Shown: in pieces, positions 9,018-17,909 of the stretch
How the letters are laid out: every line of letters starts with the position of its first letter
Numbering within the stretch: position 1 is the stretch's first letter
DNA from: Rhodobiaceae bacterium
Lineage (GTDB): Bacteria; Pseudomonadota; Alphaproteobacteria; Parvibaculales; Parvibaculaceae
DNA length: 64,000 nucleotides
Assembly (NCBI GenBank): GCA_003330885.1
Contig: CP030277.1
Span: 744,001-808,000, forward strand
Direction of reading: 5' to 3'
The notes under the pieces: generated by a model
The model's input: only the letters and a program-made list of their open reading frames with translations
Told to the model about the DNA's origin: nothing
The model's database searches: none
Translations under genes and position numbers: made by a program

Positions 9018-9425
9018 CGTAACGTCCATTTCCAGATCGACTTCGCAAGCATCATGCTTGCCGGATCGATACTTCATTTTACTCAGCCGACAGCTCGCAA
9101 GTCCGTGCGGCAAATCAAGTGCACCCCAACGCCAAGACCGTAGGAGAGCAGCTGCACAGGGTCAATAACAGACCAGATATATCGCGCACATGTGACCCAT
9201 ACAGCTTGTGGCAGCTATCCCAGACTATACGTGTAACAGAGGGGAGTGCTTTTACAGCCCGTCTTGGTTAATCTGTTGCGACAAATGGGACTAGCCAAGG
9301 TTAAGCACTGTTGTTTCCAGGACCATTTCTTGAAGACAGAGGGCATGAGGTGCTAGACCGGAAGTTAGCAGGTGGCCAGCCTGTCAGAGAAATCCATTCT
9401 GCGACCTAGGGAAAATGAAGATCTA
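9018..9425. promoter_or_regulatory. divergent promoter region of the M48 protease and GGT-like genes
   Basis: A roughly 400-bp interval between two divergent start codons must hold both promoters. The clearest element is the perfect palindrome at 9045-9061, annotated separately. No second gene is supported here. Possible alternative in-frame starts for both flanking genes lie inside it, and the short ORF beginning at ATG 9415 (3 codons) sits just before the GGT-like start. No promoter hexamers are clear enough to place. Confidence 0.35.
9045..9061. promoter_or_regulatory. 17-bp perfect palindrome upstream of the M48 protease
   Basis: GCAAGCAT-C-ATGCTTGC reads identically on both strands around one central base. 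It lies 28 bp upstream of the preferred protease start and would be a plausible dimer-binding operator in its leader or promoter. If translation begins at 9077 or 9113 it would be inside the coding sequence and probably meaningless. Binding partner unknown. Confidence 0.35.
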
Positions 9426-10919
9426 ATGAGGCCAAAATTTGATCGCGCTGGCGATAATCGTCGGAATTCGCCGCCTTCCACTCTTAAAGTCGCGACAGCC
9501 TTAGGCTTGGCGATTGGGCTTGCATCATGTGGCAGTCTGCTGGGCTCAAGTGAGCCGGACACAAGCGCATCGCTCGGCAGTGTAATAACGGCAGACCGCA
9601 GCAGTAGGGGGTTGACCGGTGTTGGTCGGGCATCGGCGGAGGACAATACTGCAGGCGGGATCGGCGGTTTTGTTGTTGCGGACGAGCCGCAGGCTGTGCT
9701 GATTGCCCGAGATGTCCTTGAAAAAGGCGGAACGGTGGTCGACGCAGCAGTATCGCTCTACTTCACGTTGGCTGTCACGCAACCGCAGGCGGCCAGCTTG
9801 GGCGGCGGTGGCATATGTCTCGTACATGACAGGTCCGCGCGAACGACTGAGAGCATTGAGTTTCTGCCCCGGCGCGCGAGCGCGGGTGGGCCCGTCGCTA
9901 TTCCTGGCAACGTCCGCGGATTTGCGTTGATGCATGCCCGTTTTGGCCAAACGTCCTGGTCCAATCTCTTAGCCCCGGCAGAACGGCTAGCAGCGACCGG
10001 CACACCCGTTTCACGAGCAATGGCGCGTTCTATCCAGCGTAACGCAGTTACGATCCGGGGCGACCAGGCACTCGCCCGCGGCTTGCTTGCGCCGTCGGGG
10101 TTGCCACTAAAAGAGCTTGAGGAGGCGACGCAGATTGAGTTGGCGTCGACCATGGGCCTCATTCGATCCCGTGGCGTGTCTGCCCTTTACACAGGTGATG
10201 CTGCGAGAGTTTTTGCAACTGCGATCAAGGATTCAGGAGGCAATGTCTCCGCTGATGATCTGCGAAACTACCGTCCGCTTGTGAACGATGCTGGCAGTGT
10301 TTCTGCAGGCGCTGTGACTCTACGCATCCCCTCAGCAACGGTAGGTGCGGGGGTATTTGCAGAAAACCTCTGGACGGGCCTTCAAGACATTGCACCAAGC
10401 GATGGTGCTGGTGCCGCTCGAGCGGCAGATGCGGTAGCGCTTCAACTGGGTGCGCAGGGGAAATTGCCTGATGACCTTGGATCAACAGGCTTTGCCGTAT
10501 CCGGCGCAAACGGCGATGCGGTTGCCTGCGCAGTTACGAGCAATGGGTCGTTTGGTACAGGCCGCACTGCAGGCGGGACGGGTGTGGTTATGGCGCGGTC
10601 ACCAGATGAGCCAACAAGCGGCCTGGCTCCAGCTTTCTTAGCACCTGTCATTGCAATAGCGCCCGACAAAGCGACTGTGGCGTATGTTGGGGCCTCCGGG
10701 GGCGGCCCGGCAGCGGTCGCTGGCGTTCAACAAGTTGCGCGTCAGTTACTGACAGGCGATGGAACTGGACTGGTTGACGCAATCAGGGCCGCCACGCCGG
10801 GGCCGGCACCACTTGTAAACGCAATTAGTTGTCCCTTGAGCCCGGCTGGCACTACCGCCTGTGAAGTTGGCGTTGATCCTAACGGAGCGGGGCTTGGTGC
10901 GGAAGCCGTCGGTGGATAG
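9426..10919 (+). CDS. gamma-glutamyltransferase-like lipoprotein
   Basis: Ntn-hydrolase fold related to gamma-glutamyltranspeptidase, 497 residues from ATG 9426 (an upstream GTG at 9372 is possible). A lipobox LASC places the lipidated Cys at residue 35, so it is probably membrane-anchored in the periplasm. GGT features include VVDAAVSLYFTLAVTQPQ, LGGGG and a GASGGG oxyanion-type loop. At the autoprocessing site where E. coli GGT has TTHYSVVD, this protein has STGFAVSG, giving Ser353 for the nucleophilic Thr. The second conserved Thr and the following Asn are kept. The small-subunit part is about 145 residues, shorter than usual. It may be altered in substrate or inactive. The aminotransferase follows by 26 nt. 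Confidence 0.8.
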   Translation: MRPKFDRAGDNRRNSPPSTLKVATALGLAIGLASCGSLLGSSEPDTSASLGSVITADRSSRGLTGVGRASAEDNTAGGIGGFVVADEPQAVLIARDVLEKGGTVVDAAVSLYFTLAVTQPQAASLGGGGICLVHDRSARTTESIEFLPRRASAGGPVAIPGNVRGFALMHARFGQTSWSNLLAPAERLAATGTPVSRAMARSIQRNAVTIRGDQALARGLLAPSGLPLKELEEATQIELASTMGLIRSRGVSALYTGDAARVFATAIKDSGGNVSADDLRNYRPLVNDAGSVSAGAVTLRIPSATVGAGVFAENLWTGLQDIAPSDGAGAARAADAVALQLGAQGKLPDDLGSTGFAVSGANGDAVACAVTSNGSFGTGRTAGGTGVVMARSPDEPTSGLAPAFLAPVIAIAPDKATVAYVGASGGGPAAVAGVQQVARQLLTGDGTGLVDAIRAATPGPAPLVNAISCPLSPAGTTACEVGVDPNGAGLGAEAVGG

Positions 10920-10945
10920 CATCGAAATTCAACTAACAGCAATTC

Positions 10946-12115
10946 ATGTCCGCTGATCAACCCAATCCGTCTGCCCGGAGCGACGTTGACCCATTCGTCG
11001 TGATGGATGTCATGCGTGAAGCAAACCGGCTTGAAGCTGCGGGCCGCTCGATCATGCATTTGGAAGTGGGGCAGCCAGGTGCTGCCACGCCGGACACTGT
11101 TCGATCGATCGCAACCGAAACCCTGAATGCGGGACCGCTCGCCTATACTGATGCTCTGGGCCTGCCCTCGTTGCGTGCGCGCGTCGCCAGATATTATGCC
11201 GAGCATCACTCTGTAACGGTTGATCCGGAACGGGTGGTTGTGACCGCTGGCTCCTCTGCCGCTTTCATCCTCACCTTTCTGGCATGTTTTGAATCAGGAG
11301 ACCGGGTGGGCGTGCCGGAACCTGGATATCCAGCCTATCGCAACACCCTTCGCGCTCTGGGGTGCGAGCCTGTCTCCATTCCGGTTGGCCCTGAAACAGA
11401 CTGGGTCCTGACCCCGAACCTGATAGATGAGGCAGAAGCAAAGTATGGAAGATTGAAGGGCGTATTGGTCGCAAGTCCCTCCAATCCAACAGGGGCGATG
11501 CTCACCGGCCCACAGATGGCTGCCCTAGTGAAACACAATGAAGCGGCAGACCGATGGTTCCTCTCCGACGAGATCTACCACCGTATCACCTATGGGCGGT
11601 CGGACGTGTCTGCTCTTGAAGCAGGCGCCGAAGCCATCGTCATCAACAGTTTCTCCAAATATTACTGCATGACAGGCTGGAGACTGGGGTGGGCTGTCGT
11701 GCCCGAGCGCCTGGTTAGGCCAATTGAACGTCTTGCACAGAACTTGTTTATCTCACCGCCGACGCTCTCGCAGATAGCAGCTGAGCGAGCTTTTGATGAG
11801 ACAACCTGCCTTGATGAGAATGTCGCGATCTACGCGGAAAACAGACGGCTCTTGTTGCGGGAACTACCAAAGGCAGGCATCACATCTTTCGCGCCTGCAG
11901 ACGGAGCGTTTTACCTCTATGCAGATGTGTCTCATCTGACTGACGACAGTGCCGCCTTTTGTTCAGCCATGCTTGAGGAAGCAGGAGTGGCTGCAACACC
12001 TGGCGCAGACTTTGATCCAACCCACGGATATCAATATGTGCGTTTTTCCTTTGCGGGAAAGACCGCGGATATGGCAGAAGCCGCTCGCCGTCTTCAAGAG
12101 TGGCTGGGCGCATAG
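10946..12115 (+). CDS. class I/II pyridoxal-phosphate aminotransferase
   Basis: PLP-dependent aminotransferase of the aspartate/aromatic fold type I group, 389 residues. Landmarks are Asn180 in SNPTG, Asp208 and Tyr211 in SDEIYHRITY, the PLP-binding Lys238 in SFSKYYCMTGWRLGW with Arg246, and the substrate-carboxylate Arg in YVRFSFAG near the C-terminus. Specific amino donor not determinable. It shares an operon with the GGT-like gene (26 nt apart), so a role in amino-acid or gamma-glutamyl compound turnover is a reasonable inference. A weak hairpin terminator overlaps the stop. Confidence 0.92.
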   Translation: MSADQPNPSARSDVDPFVVMDVMREANRLEAAGRSIMHLEVGQPGAATPDTVRSIATETLNAGPLAYTDALGLPSLRARVARYYAEHHSVTVDPERVVVTAGSSAAFILTFLACFESGDRVGVPEPGYPAYRNTLRALGCEPVSIPVGPETDWVLTPNLIDEAEAKYGRLKGVLVASPSNPTGAMLTGPQMAALVKHNEAADRWFLSDEIYHRITYGRSDVSALEAGAEAIVINSFSKYYCMTGWRLGWAVVPERLVRPIERLAQNLFISPPTLSQIAAERAFDETTCLDENVAIYAENRRLLLRELPKAGITSFAPADGAFYLYADVSHLTDDSAAFCSAMLEEAGVAATPGADFDPTHGYQYVRFSFAGKTADMAEAARRLQEWLGA

Positions 12116-12138
12116 AGTCACGCAAAGTGACGCTCTTT
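12114..12138 (+). terminator. weak terminator after the aminotransferase
   Basis: AGAG-TCAC (12114-12121), loop GCAAA, then GTGA (12127-12130), a two-base bulge and CTCT (12133-12136), followed by a short T stretch. It begins at the stop codon. The U run is short, so efficiency is doubtful. Confidence 0.4.
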
Positions 12139-12310
12139 ATGAGGACAGGCCAGCGCCCAATCAGTCCCAAAATATGGCAGATTTGCCCTAGTCATTTTTG
12201 AATGGTCTGTTCACGGTACACATGCTGGAAAAAGCACGGTGCTTGTGGTTACTAATGGCAAGGAGCGGGTGGAGTTGACCCTGCGGGACCGCCAATCAGG
12301 AGTAAGCCAC

Positions 12311-13801
12311 ATGTACAGAATTCTATCCTTGGTTTGTCTTGTGATCTCAACATCTGCGTGGGCGACAGAGGACGTTGTAGACAACATCGTGCCTGAGGCG
12401 CCGCCACTCCCAAACATCATCGTGATTGTCGCAGATGACCTGGGCTGGAAAGACCTGGGCTACCAGGGAAGCGAGATCCGCACACCCCGCATTGACGCCT
12501 TGGCGAATGACGGGCTGACGCTCGATCGTTTTTATGCGCAGCCTATGTGCAGCCCGACCCGAGCGTCCTTGCTCACGGGTAACTCGACCGCACGTCTCGG
12601 GATTACACGGGCTTTGTCGAAACTGGTGCCGACGGGCCTTCCTTTAGACCAGACAATTTTGCCTCAATACCTCAAAGATATGGGCTACCAGACATCCCTG
12701 GTTGGCAAATGGCATTTAGGCTTTCGTCAGCGTGAATATCTGCCCACGTCGAGGGGGTTTGACTCCTTCTATGGACACCTGACCGGCGGCATTGGCTATT
12801 GGGATCATGTCCATGGCGGTGGCTATGACTGGGCGCGCAACGAAGAGGTTCTGCGAGAAGAAGGCTATGCGACCCATTTGATGGCCAACGAAGCCGTCCG
12901 CATCATCAAAGACCGCAACCCTGATGAACCGCTCTTTTTGTATGCAGCCTTTAGCGCGCCACACCTGCCTAATGAGGCGCCTGAAGAAACGATTGCGACC
13001 TATGCTGACATAGAAGACCCCAATCGCCGCGTTCATGCGGCCATGGTAACGGAACTGGATACAGGCATCGGCCAGATCGTTGATGCCTTGGAAGAGCAGG
13101 GGATGCTCGACAATACACTGATCTGGTTCATGAGTGACAATGGTGGCCTTAATCCCTCTGCGGCGCCCCCAGCTGCTCTAAGTGCTTTCACAACCCTTGA
13201 TGAATGGTTCGGTGATTGGGAATTGCCGTTGACGATCCTGGAATTTGCGCGTGTGAACTTTCTCGAGGGGGGAAGCGACAACGGCATTTTGCGGAGCGGC
13301 AAAGGCACCCTTTACGAGGGTGGTGTCCGCGTTCCTTCATTCCTTTATTGGCGCGGCAAGCTGCAATCGCGGCAGGTGGGAGACATGGTCACGGTGCAGG
13401 ACGTCCTCCCATCAATCCTGTCTTTGCTGCAAAGCGATGCGGGTAATCGGGAGTTTGACGGCATCGACCGATGGTCCGTGTTGCAAGATGGGCAGTCAGG
13501 GGAGGTTCGGGACTATATGACAGTGGCGCTCGATGGAGAGGCATTGTTCCAATATCCCTGGAAACTCATTCGGTTCGGAGAGGATGATATGGAGCTCTAC
13601 AATGTGGAGGATGATCCTTCGGAACAGAATGATCTCGCAGCAGTCGAGGAGCATGCACAACGCCGCGATGAGATGATCGCAGCCCTCGACGCTAAGCCAC
13701 GTGGCGAAGCAGTGGGGGTCTCTCTCTGGAGAGTGTTCTGGGATCCTGATTTTTTCGGTGGCGAAGAAAATCGACAGCCTTGGATGGAAATCGTTCAATA
13801 G
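12311..13801 (+). CDS. secreted sulfatase (arylsulfatase family)
   Basis: Hydrolyses sulfate esters outside the cytoplasm. From ATG 12311 the protein is 496 residues with a signal peptide ending at about WA-18. The sulfatase signature is C80-S-P-T-R84 followed by ASLLTG, where Cys80 would be converted to formylglycine by a sulfatase-maturing enzyme. Metal-site DD at 42-43, GKWHLGF and MSDNGG are present. An in-frame start at 12239 would precede the signal peptide and is unlikely. Substrate unknown. The SnoaL-like gene follows after 9 nt, so the two exported products are probably made together. No sulfatase-maturing enzyme is in this window. Confidence 0.92.
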   Translation: MYRILSLVCLVISTSAWATEDVVDNIVPEAPPLPNIIVIVADDLGWKDLGYQGSEIRTPRIDALANDGLTLDRFYAQPMCSPTRASLLTGNSTARLGITRALSKLVPTGLPLDQTILPQYLKDMGYQTSLVGKWHLGFRQREYLPTSRGFDSFYGHLTGGIGYWDHVHGGGYDWARNEEVLREEGYATHLMANEAVRIIKDRNPDEPLFLYAAFSAPHLPNEAPEETIATYADIEDPNRRVHAAMVTELDTGIGQIVDALEEQGMLDNTLIWFMSDNGGLNPSAAPPAALSAFTTLDEWFGDWELPLTILEFARVNFLEGGSDNGILRSGKGTLYEGGVRVPSFLYWRGKLQSRQVGDMVTVQDVLPSILSLLQSDAGNREFDGIDRWSVLQDGQSGEVRDYMTVALDGEALFQYPWKLIRFGEDDMELYNVEDDPSEQNDLAAVEEHAQRRDEMIAALDAKPRGEAVGVSLWRVFWDPDFFGGEENRQPWMEIVQ

Positions 13802-13810
13802 GGGTGCCAA

Positions 13811-14479
13811 ATGAAAAATCTTTTGTCATCGCTCTTGTTGGCGACCCTGTTGGTTGGTGGGAACGCTATGGCCGATGAAATGCGTCAGACCGTCTATCAA
13901 GATCGGTCTGACGTAAGTCAGCTTATGTACAAGTGGGCCTTCTATAGGGACCATGGCATGTGGGATGAGTTGCGTACGACGTTCCACGCAGAAGGAACGA
14001 TCCAGGTCACATGGTTCACCGGAGAATTTTCTGAATTTGTGGATGCCTCCATAAAAATGGCAGAAGGCGGAGCTGTATCTGTCCACCAGATCAAGCCTTC
14101 AATTGTTGATGTGGTAGGCGACCGGGCCATTGCCATTACGCCGGCGTCCATCACAGCGAGAGCCAACCCCGGTGTGGAGTTAGACCTCTCGTCGGAAGCC
14201 TATTTCTTTGATTTTGTGGAACGAAGAGAGGGGGAGTGGAAGATCTTGCGTAGGATCTGCGTCTATCAGAAAGACCGTATGGATAGCGTGCTGCCGTCGC
14301 TCCGCTTCTGGCTCATGTCCTGGTTCGTTGACACGGAGACCTATGATCCAGCCTACAAGTTTCTTGGGGGTGCTCTTGCGATGCAGGGATATGCGATAGG
14401 ACCGCAGATTGTGGATAATACAAACGAGTCCCGCGCGCTTTATGCTGAAGGCCAAGCCTGGCTTACAGAAGAGAGATAG
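13811..14479 (+). CDS. secreted SnoaL/NTF2-like protein
   Basis: The 222 residues start with a signal peptide (MKNLLSSLLLATLLVGGNAMA). The middle shows the cone-shaped NTF2/SnoaL pattern seen in ring-hydroxylating dioxygenase small subunits, polyketide cyclases and dehydratases: DVSQLMYKWAFYRDHGMWDELRTTF, VSVHQI, and ITARANPG through GEWKILRRICVYQKDR. Members can be enzymes or simply bind hydrophobic ligands. It has an extra C-terminal segment of about 60 residues beyond the fold. Nine nt separate it from the sulfatase, so it may act on the desulfated product or stabilise it; this is inference. Confidence 0.78.
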   Translation: MKNLLSSLLLATLLVGGNAMADEMRQTVYQDRSDVSQLMYKWAFYRDHGMWDELRTTFHAEGTIQVTWFTGEFSEFVDASIKMAEGGAVSVHQIKPSIVDVVGDRAIAITPASITARANPGVELDLSSEAYFFDFVERREGEWKILRRICVYQKDRMDSVLPSLRFWLMSWFVDTETYDPAYKFLGGALAMQGYAIGPQIVDNTNESRALYAEGQAWLTEER

Positions 14480-14514
14480 AGCCGTTCTGAGTTAGTGGCT
14501 GTTCTGAAATGAAT

Positions 14515-14558
14515 AAGGGCGCGATGGTCATATGACCGCCGCGCCCTTGAGTGTTTTT
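14515..14558. terminator. strong terminator between the SnoaL-like gene and rne
   Basis: AAGGGCGCG (14515-14523) pairs with CGCGCCCTT (14540-14548), with an inner palindrome GGTCATATGACC and a T-rich tail at 14553-14557. It serves the plus-strand sulfatase operon and, as a symmetric stem between convergent genes, may also stop rne transcription. Confidence 0.85.
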
Positions 14559-14578
14559 CTGATGTCTCTGAAGAAGAC

Positions 14579-17038
14579 CTAGTCAGCGGACGTGCGACGG
14601 CGCCACCATCCACTCTTAGCGGGACCGGCAGGCTTCTCTTCTTTTGGCTCTGGCTCAGGTGCCACAGCTTCGGCTTCAACCACTTCAGGTTCTGGGGTCT
14701 CTGCTTCTACTGTTTCGGGGTCTGGATCAGCCGCTGGCGCCTCAGCAACAGCTTCATCGGAAGCGTCTGTCTTCGGCGTTTCTGGTTCAGCGTCTGGTTC
14801 GCGAGAATAGGCAACCAGAACTGGGGCTTCTTCAGGCTCGCCAGCATCGGCTTCAGCATCATCACTGCTGTCGCTTACATTGCTTGCATCGTCCGATGCC
14901 GTTTCGTCATCTGAAGTGGTGTTTTCGCCATCTGCATCAGTAGTCTTGCGATTGCGACGTCCGCCCCGGCGACCCCGGCGACGACGGCGCTTCGGTTTGT
15001 CTTCTTCTGACCCGTCTTCGTCGCTATTGCCTTCAGATGCTTCTGCGCTGTCTTCGGCGTCAGCCTCACTATTGGCGTCGGCAGTTTCCTCAGCTGACTT
15101 TGTTTCCGCGTCTGCGTCTGCTTCTGTCCCGTTTTCATCCTCAGATTTGCGGCCACCGCGCCGACGCCGTCTCCGACGCTTGCGTTTAGGCTGCTCCTCT
15201 TCATCATCATTGTCGGCGCGGGTCTCAGACTCTTCGTCTGCCACCTCGTCGGCCACGTCAGTTCCCGTCACAGGAGGGCGTACCTGAACGGTACCTCGCG
15301 AAGCGGCGGGCTCGACCTTGTGGTCGGAGCCATGCACGTCGCGGTCTGTTTCGATATAGACAGACACACCGTAAGTGGCCTCGATGTCCAACAGGTGGGA
15401 GCGCTTCTGATTGAGAATGTAAATCGCAACTTCAGGCGACACTGTGACCGTGAAGGCCGGGCTCTTGCCTTTGACAGCTTCTGCTTCAACAGCACGCAAG
15501 ACGTGGAGGGCGGTTGACTCAACAGAACGCACAAAGCCCGAACCGCTACAGGCCGGACAGACCACTGTAGAGCCTTCAATAATCCCAGCCCGCATACGCT
15601 GGCGCGACATTTCAAGAAGACCGAAATGGCTGATGCGACCGACCTGGATACGAGCGCGATCTGATTTCAGCGCTTCTTTCAGTTTTTTCTCAACGGACCG
15701 ATTGTTCCGGTTCTCGTCCATATCGATAAAGTCGATGACGATCAGGCCTGCAAGGTCCCGAAGGCGGAATTGACGGGCAGCTTCTGCCGCAGCTTCAAGG
15801 TTCGTCTTAAGTGCCGTCGCTTCAATATTGCGCTCTTTGGTGGCCCGACCGGAGTTCACATCAATGGCAACCAGCGCTTCTGTCTGGTTGATGACGAGAT
15901 AGCCACCTGATTTGAGCGTAACCGTCTCAGAGAACATGGCATCAAGCTGAGTGTCGATGCTGTGTTTCTGGAAGATCGGCTCGCGATCCTTATAAGGCTG
16001 CACATTCTTTGCGTGGCTCGGCATGAGCATCCGCATGAAGTCTTTTGCCTCACGGTACGCACCATCGCCTTCGATCAGTACCTGATCGATATCTTTGGAA
16101 TAGAGATCCCGAATGGACCGCTTGATGAGGCTGCCTTCTTCATAAACGAGGGCAGGGGCCATGGACTCCAAGGTGAGATCCCGGACCCGCTCCCACAGAC
16201 GGAGTAGATATTCAAAGTCGCGCTTGATTTCGGTTTTCGTGCGCTTCGCCCCAGCAGTACGAACGATGAGCCCCATGCCTTCCGGCACATCAAGGCCTTC
16301 CGCAACCGCTTTCAGCTTCTTGCGATCGCCGCCATTTGTAATCTTGCGGGAAATGCCGCCGCCACGAGCCGTGTTCGGCATCAGCACGCAATAGCGACCG
16401 GCGAGAGAGAGGTAGGTGGTGAGCGCAGCGCCCTTATTGCCGCGTTCTTCCTTGACTACTTGGATCAGGATCACCTGACGGCGCTTGATCACTTCCTGAA
16501 TTTTATAGGACCGAAGCTGCCGGCGCTGTTTCTTAGGCTGTGCCTCTTCTATGGCATCTTCATTGCCCATGGCTTCGACTGTCTCGTCGGATGCGACATC
16601 TGCCGCTTCTTCCTCGTCACCCTCGCTCTCCGCCACATCGGCATCTTCTGCAGCAGCGTCCAGCTCAGTATCTGCATCGCTGTCAGCATCTGACTCAATG
16701 TCTGCGCTGGCGTCGTCAGATTCGTCTTCGTCGTCATCCTGAGCGCGGGTTTCCGCAGCCCATTCCTTCAGAAGCTCTTCGCGGTCCGCGACGGGGATCT
16801 GGTAATAGTCCGGGTGAATTTCATTGAAGGCAAGGAAGCCGTGGCGATTGCCGCCATATTCAACAAAGGCCGCCTGTAGCGAGGGTTCAACCCGCGTTAC
16901 CTTGGCGAGATAGATATTCCCGCGCAGCTGCTTTTTGTTTTCGGATTCAAAGTCAAATTCTTCAACTCGATTTCCGTGTACCACCACAACCCGGGTTTCT
17001 TCCGGGTGGGCGGCATCGATGAGCATTTTGTTTCCCAT
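14579..17038 (-). CDS. rne: ribonuclease E/G family endoribonuclease
   Basis: Central mRNA-decay and rRNA-processing endonuclease, 819 residues. The N-terminus MGNKMLIDAAHPEETRVVV is typical of alphaproteobacterial RNase E. The S1 domain (about 36-215) is interrupted by an acidic insert at roughly 100-167, rich in Asp, Glu, Ala and Ser. The catalytic region holds Asp393 in AIDVNSGRAT, DFIDMDENRNN near 436, and the zinc-link CPAC at 494-497. The C-terminal part is low-complexity, with acidic stretches alternating with two Arg/Lys-rich patches (RRRRRRGGRK and RRRRRGRRGGRRNRK) likely to bind RNA and degradosome partners. Upstream is an unusually long non-coding region, consistent with autoregulated RNase E leaders known elsewhere. 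Confidence 0.96.
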   Translation of the reverse strand: MGNKMLIDAAHPEETRVVVVHGNRVEEFDFESENKKQLRGNIYLAKVTRVEPSLQAAFVEYGGNRHGFLAFNEIHPDYYQIPVADREELLKEWAAETRAQDDDEDESDDASADIESDADSDADTELDAAAEDADVAESEGDEEEAADVASDETVEAMGNEDAIEEAQPKKQRRQLRSYKIQEVIKRRQVILIQVVKEERGNKGAALTTYLSLAGRYCVLMPNTARGGGISRKITNGGDRKKLKAVAEGLDVPEGMGLIVRTAGAKRTKTEIKRDFEYLLRLWERVRDLTLESMAPALVYEEGSLIKRSIRDLYSKDIDQVLIEGDGAYREAKDFMRMLMPSHAKNVQPYKDREPIFQKHSIDTQLDAMFSETVTLKSGGYLVINQTEALVAIDVNSGRATKERNIEATALKTNLEAAAEAARQFRLRDLAGLIVIDFIDMDENRNNRSVEKKLKEALKSDRARIQVGRISHFGLLEMSRQRMRAGIIEGSTVVCPACSGSGFVRSVESTALHVLRAVEAEAVKGKSPAFTVTVSPEVAIYILNQKRSHLLDIEATYGVSVYIETDRDVHGSDHKVEPAASRGTVQVRPPVTGTDVADEVADEESETRADNDDEEEQPKRKRRRRRRRGGRKSEDENGTEADADAETKSAEETADANSEADAEDSAEASEGNSDEDGSEEDKPKRRRRRGRRGGRRNRKTTDADGENTTSDDETASDDASNVSDSSDDAEADAGEPEEAPVLVAYSREPDAEPETPKTDASDEAVAEAPAADPDPETVEAETPEPEVVEAEAVAPEPEPKEEKPAGPAKSGWWRRRTSAD

Positions 17039-17909
17039 GAGTGGGTTCTCCGAGACGCCGTATCACGCCATTGCGGGGGCAGGGCTCGGTTAAGAGGCCT
17101 GGCAGCAATGGGGCGGCGTTTGTTTGATAGCCATGCCGGTTCAGGCTCTGGCGCAGGGCCGAAGCGGAAGAGACATGGTCTGATGAAAGGTATGGGGGCA
17201 AACGGAACGCGCGGACGCTGAAGCGGCGCATGAGGGGGTCGATTGGGACCATCCTGTTCGCTTCGCTTGTCGTCATGAACTGCGGTGTTTGCATCGTTTC
17301 TCTGTGTGCCCTTGCTTTGGTTGGTTGCTGGGCACCTGCAACCGATAAAGACGAGTATTCGTCCAGATGTGGTTTGTTTGGCGAAAGCCGGATGGCAAAG
17401 GTCAATCAAACCGAGGCGATACATCTCCGGGCTGGTGGGATGAGCTTTTTTCGAATATCGCCCGATTTCCGGGCTATTTCTTCGAATAAGCGGGCAGTTT
17501 TCCTCCGAAAACCGCCTCCTCCCGCCCGTCTGTCGGCCCATCTTTTGATATGGCCCGACTCAATTGACGTATCGTCGAATTAGGTGAGTGTCTTGTACCG
17601 TTTTGGATTCAGGCTTGGCAAGCAATGCTTTGCGCCATCATCTATTCCGGTGTGAAAGCATTAACCATTTTAACCGTTGATATTGCGTTAAAATCCCGCA
17701 AAGTAACGCAATATCAAGCGAAACACGTCAATTTGGCACCGAAACGGAAAATGGGAAATTCATTCCATTCTGTTTTTGGCGTCCTGACCGGTCAGAGGCC
17801 AAACGACCAGTGAGGTGATGCCGAAGAGGCGGGGTACGTTGATTGTGTGATTTCGCGCGGAGACGCGGAGAATCATCGTTGAAGCGGTGGCGACAGGACC
17901 AGGTAGCGT
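17039..17909. promoter_or_regulatory. long non-coding interval between rne and the amidase gene
   Basis: About 870 bp without a supportable gene. It must contain the promoters and leaders of rne (minus) and the amidase (plus). Open frames on both strands here lack ribosome sites and recognisable protein character. Notable elements are the direct repeat TTAACC-ATT-TTAACC (17661-17675), whose TTAACCAT matches the conserved half of CtrA sites in Alphaproteobacteria, and the 14-bp inverted repeat described separately. A long rne leader would fit feedback control by RNase E. Confidence 0.4.
17677..17717. repeat. 14-bp perfect inverted repeat with 13-nt loop
   Basis: TTGATATTGCGTTA (17677-17690) and TAACGCAATATCAA (17704-17717) are exact reverse complements. 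There is no T run after either arm, so it is not a standard terminator. It could be an operator or a stable RNA hairpin in the rne or amidase leader. The TTAACC direct repeat adjoins it on the left. Confidence 0.6.

Noticed and set aside
16897-17541. 214-codon open frame on the minus strand overlapping the rne start
   Set aside because: It runs into rne in another frame, has no ribosome site or recognisable domain, and its composition is Arg/Pro-rich as expected for antisense or shifted reading of such DNA.
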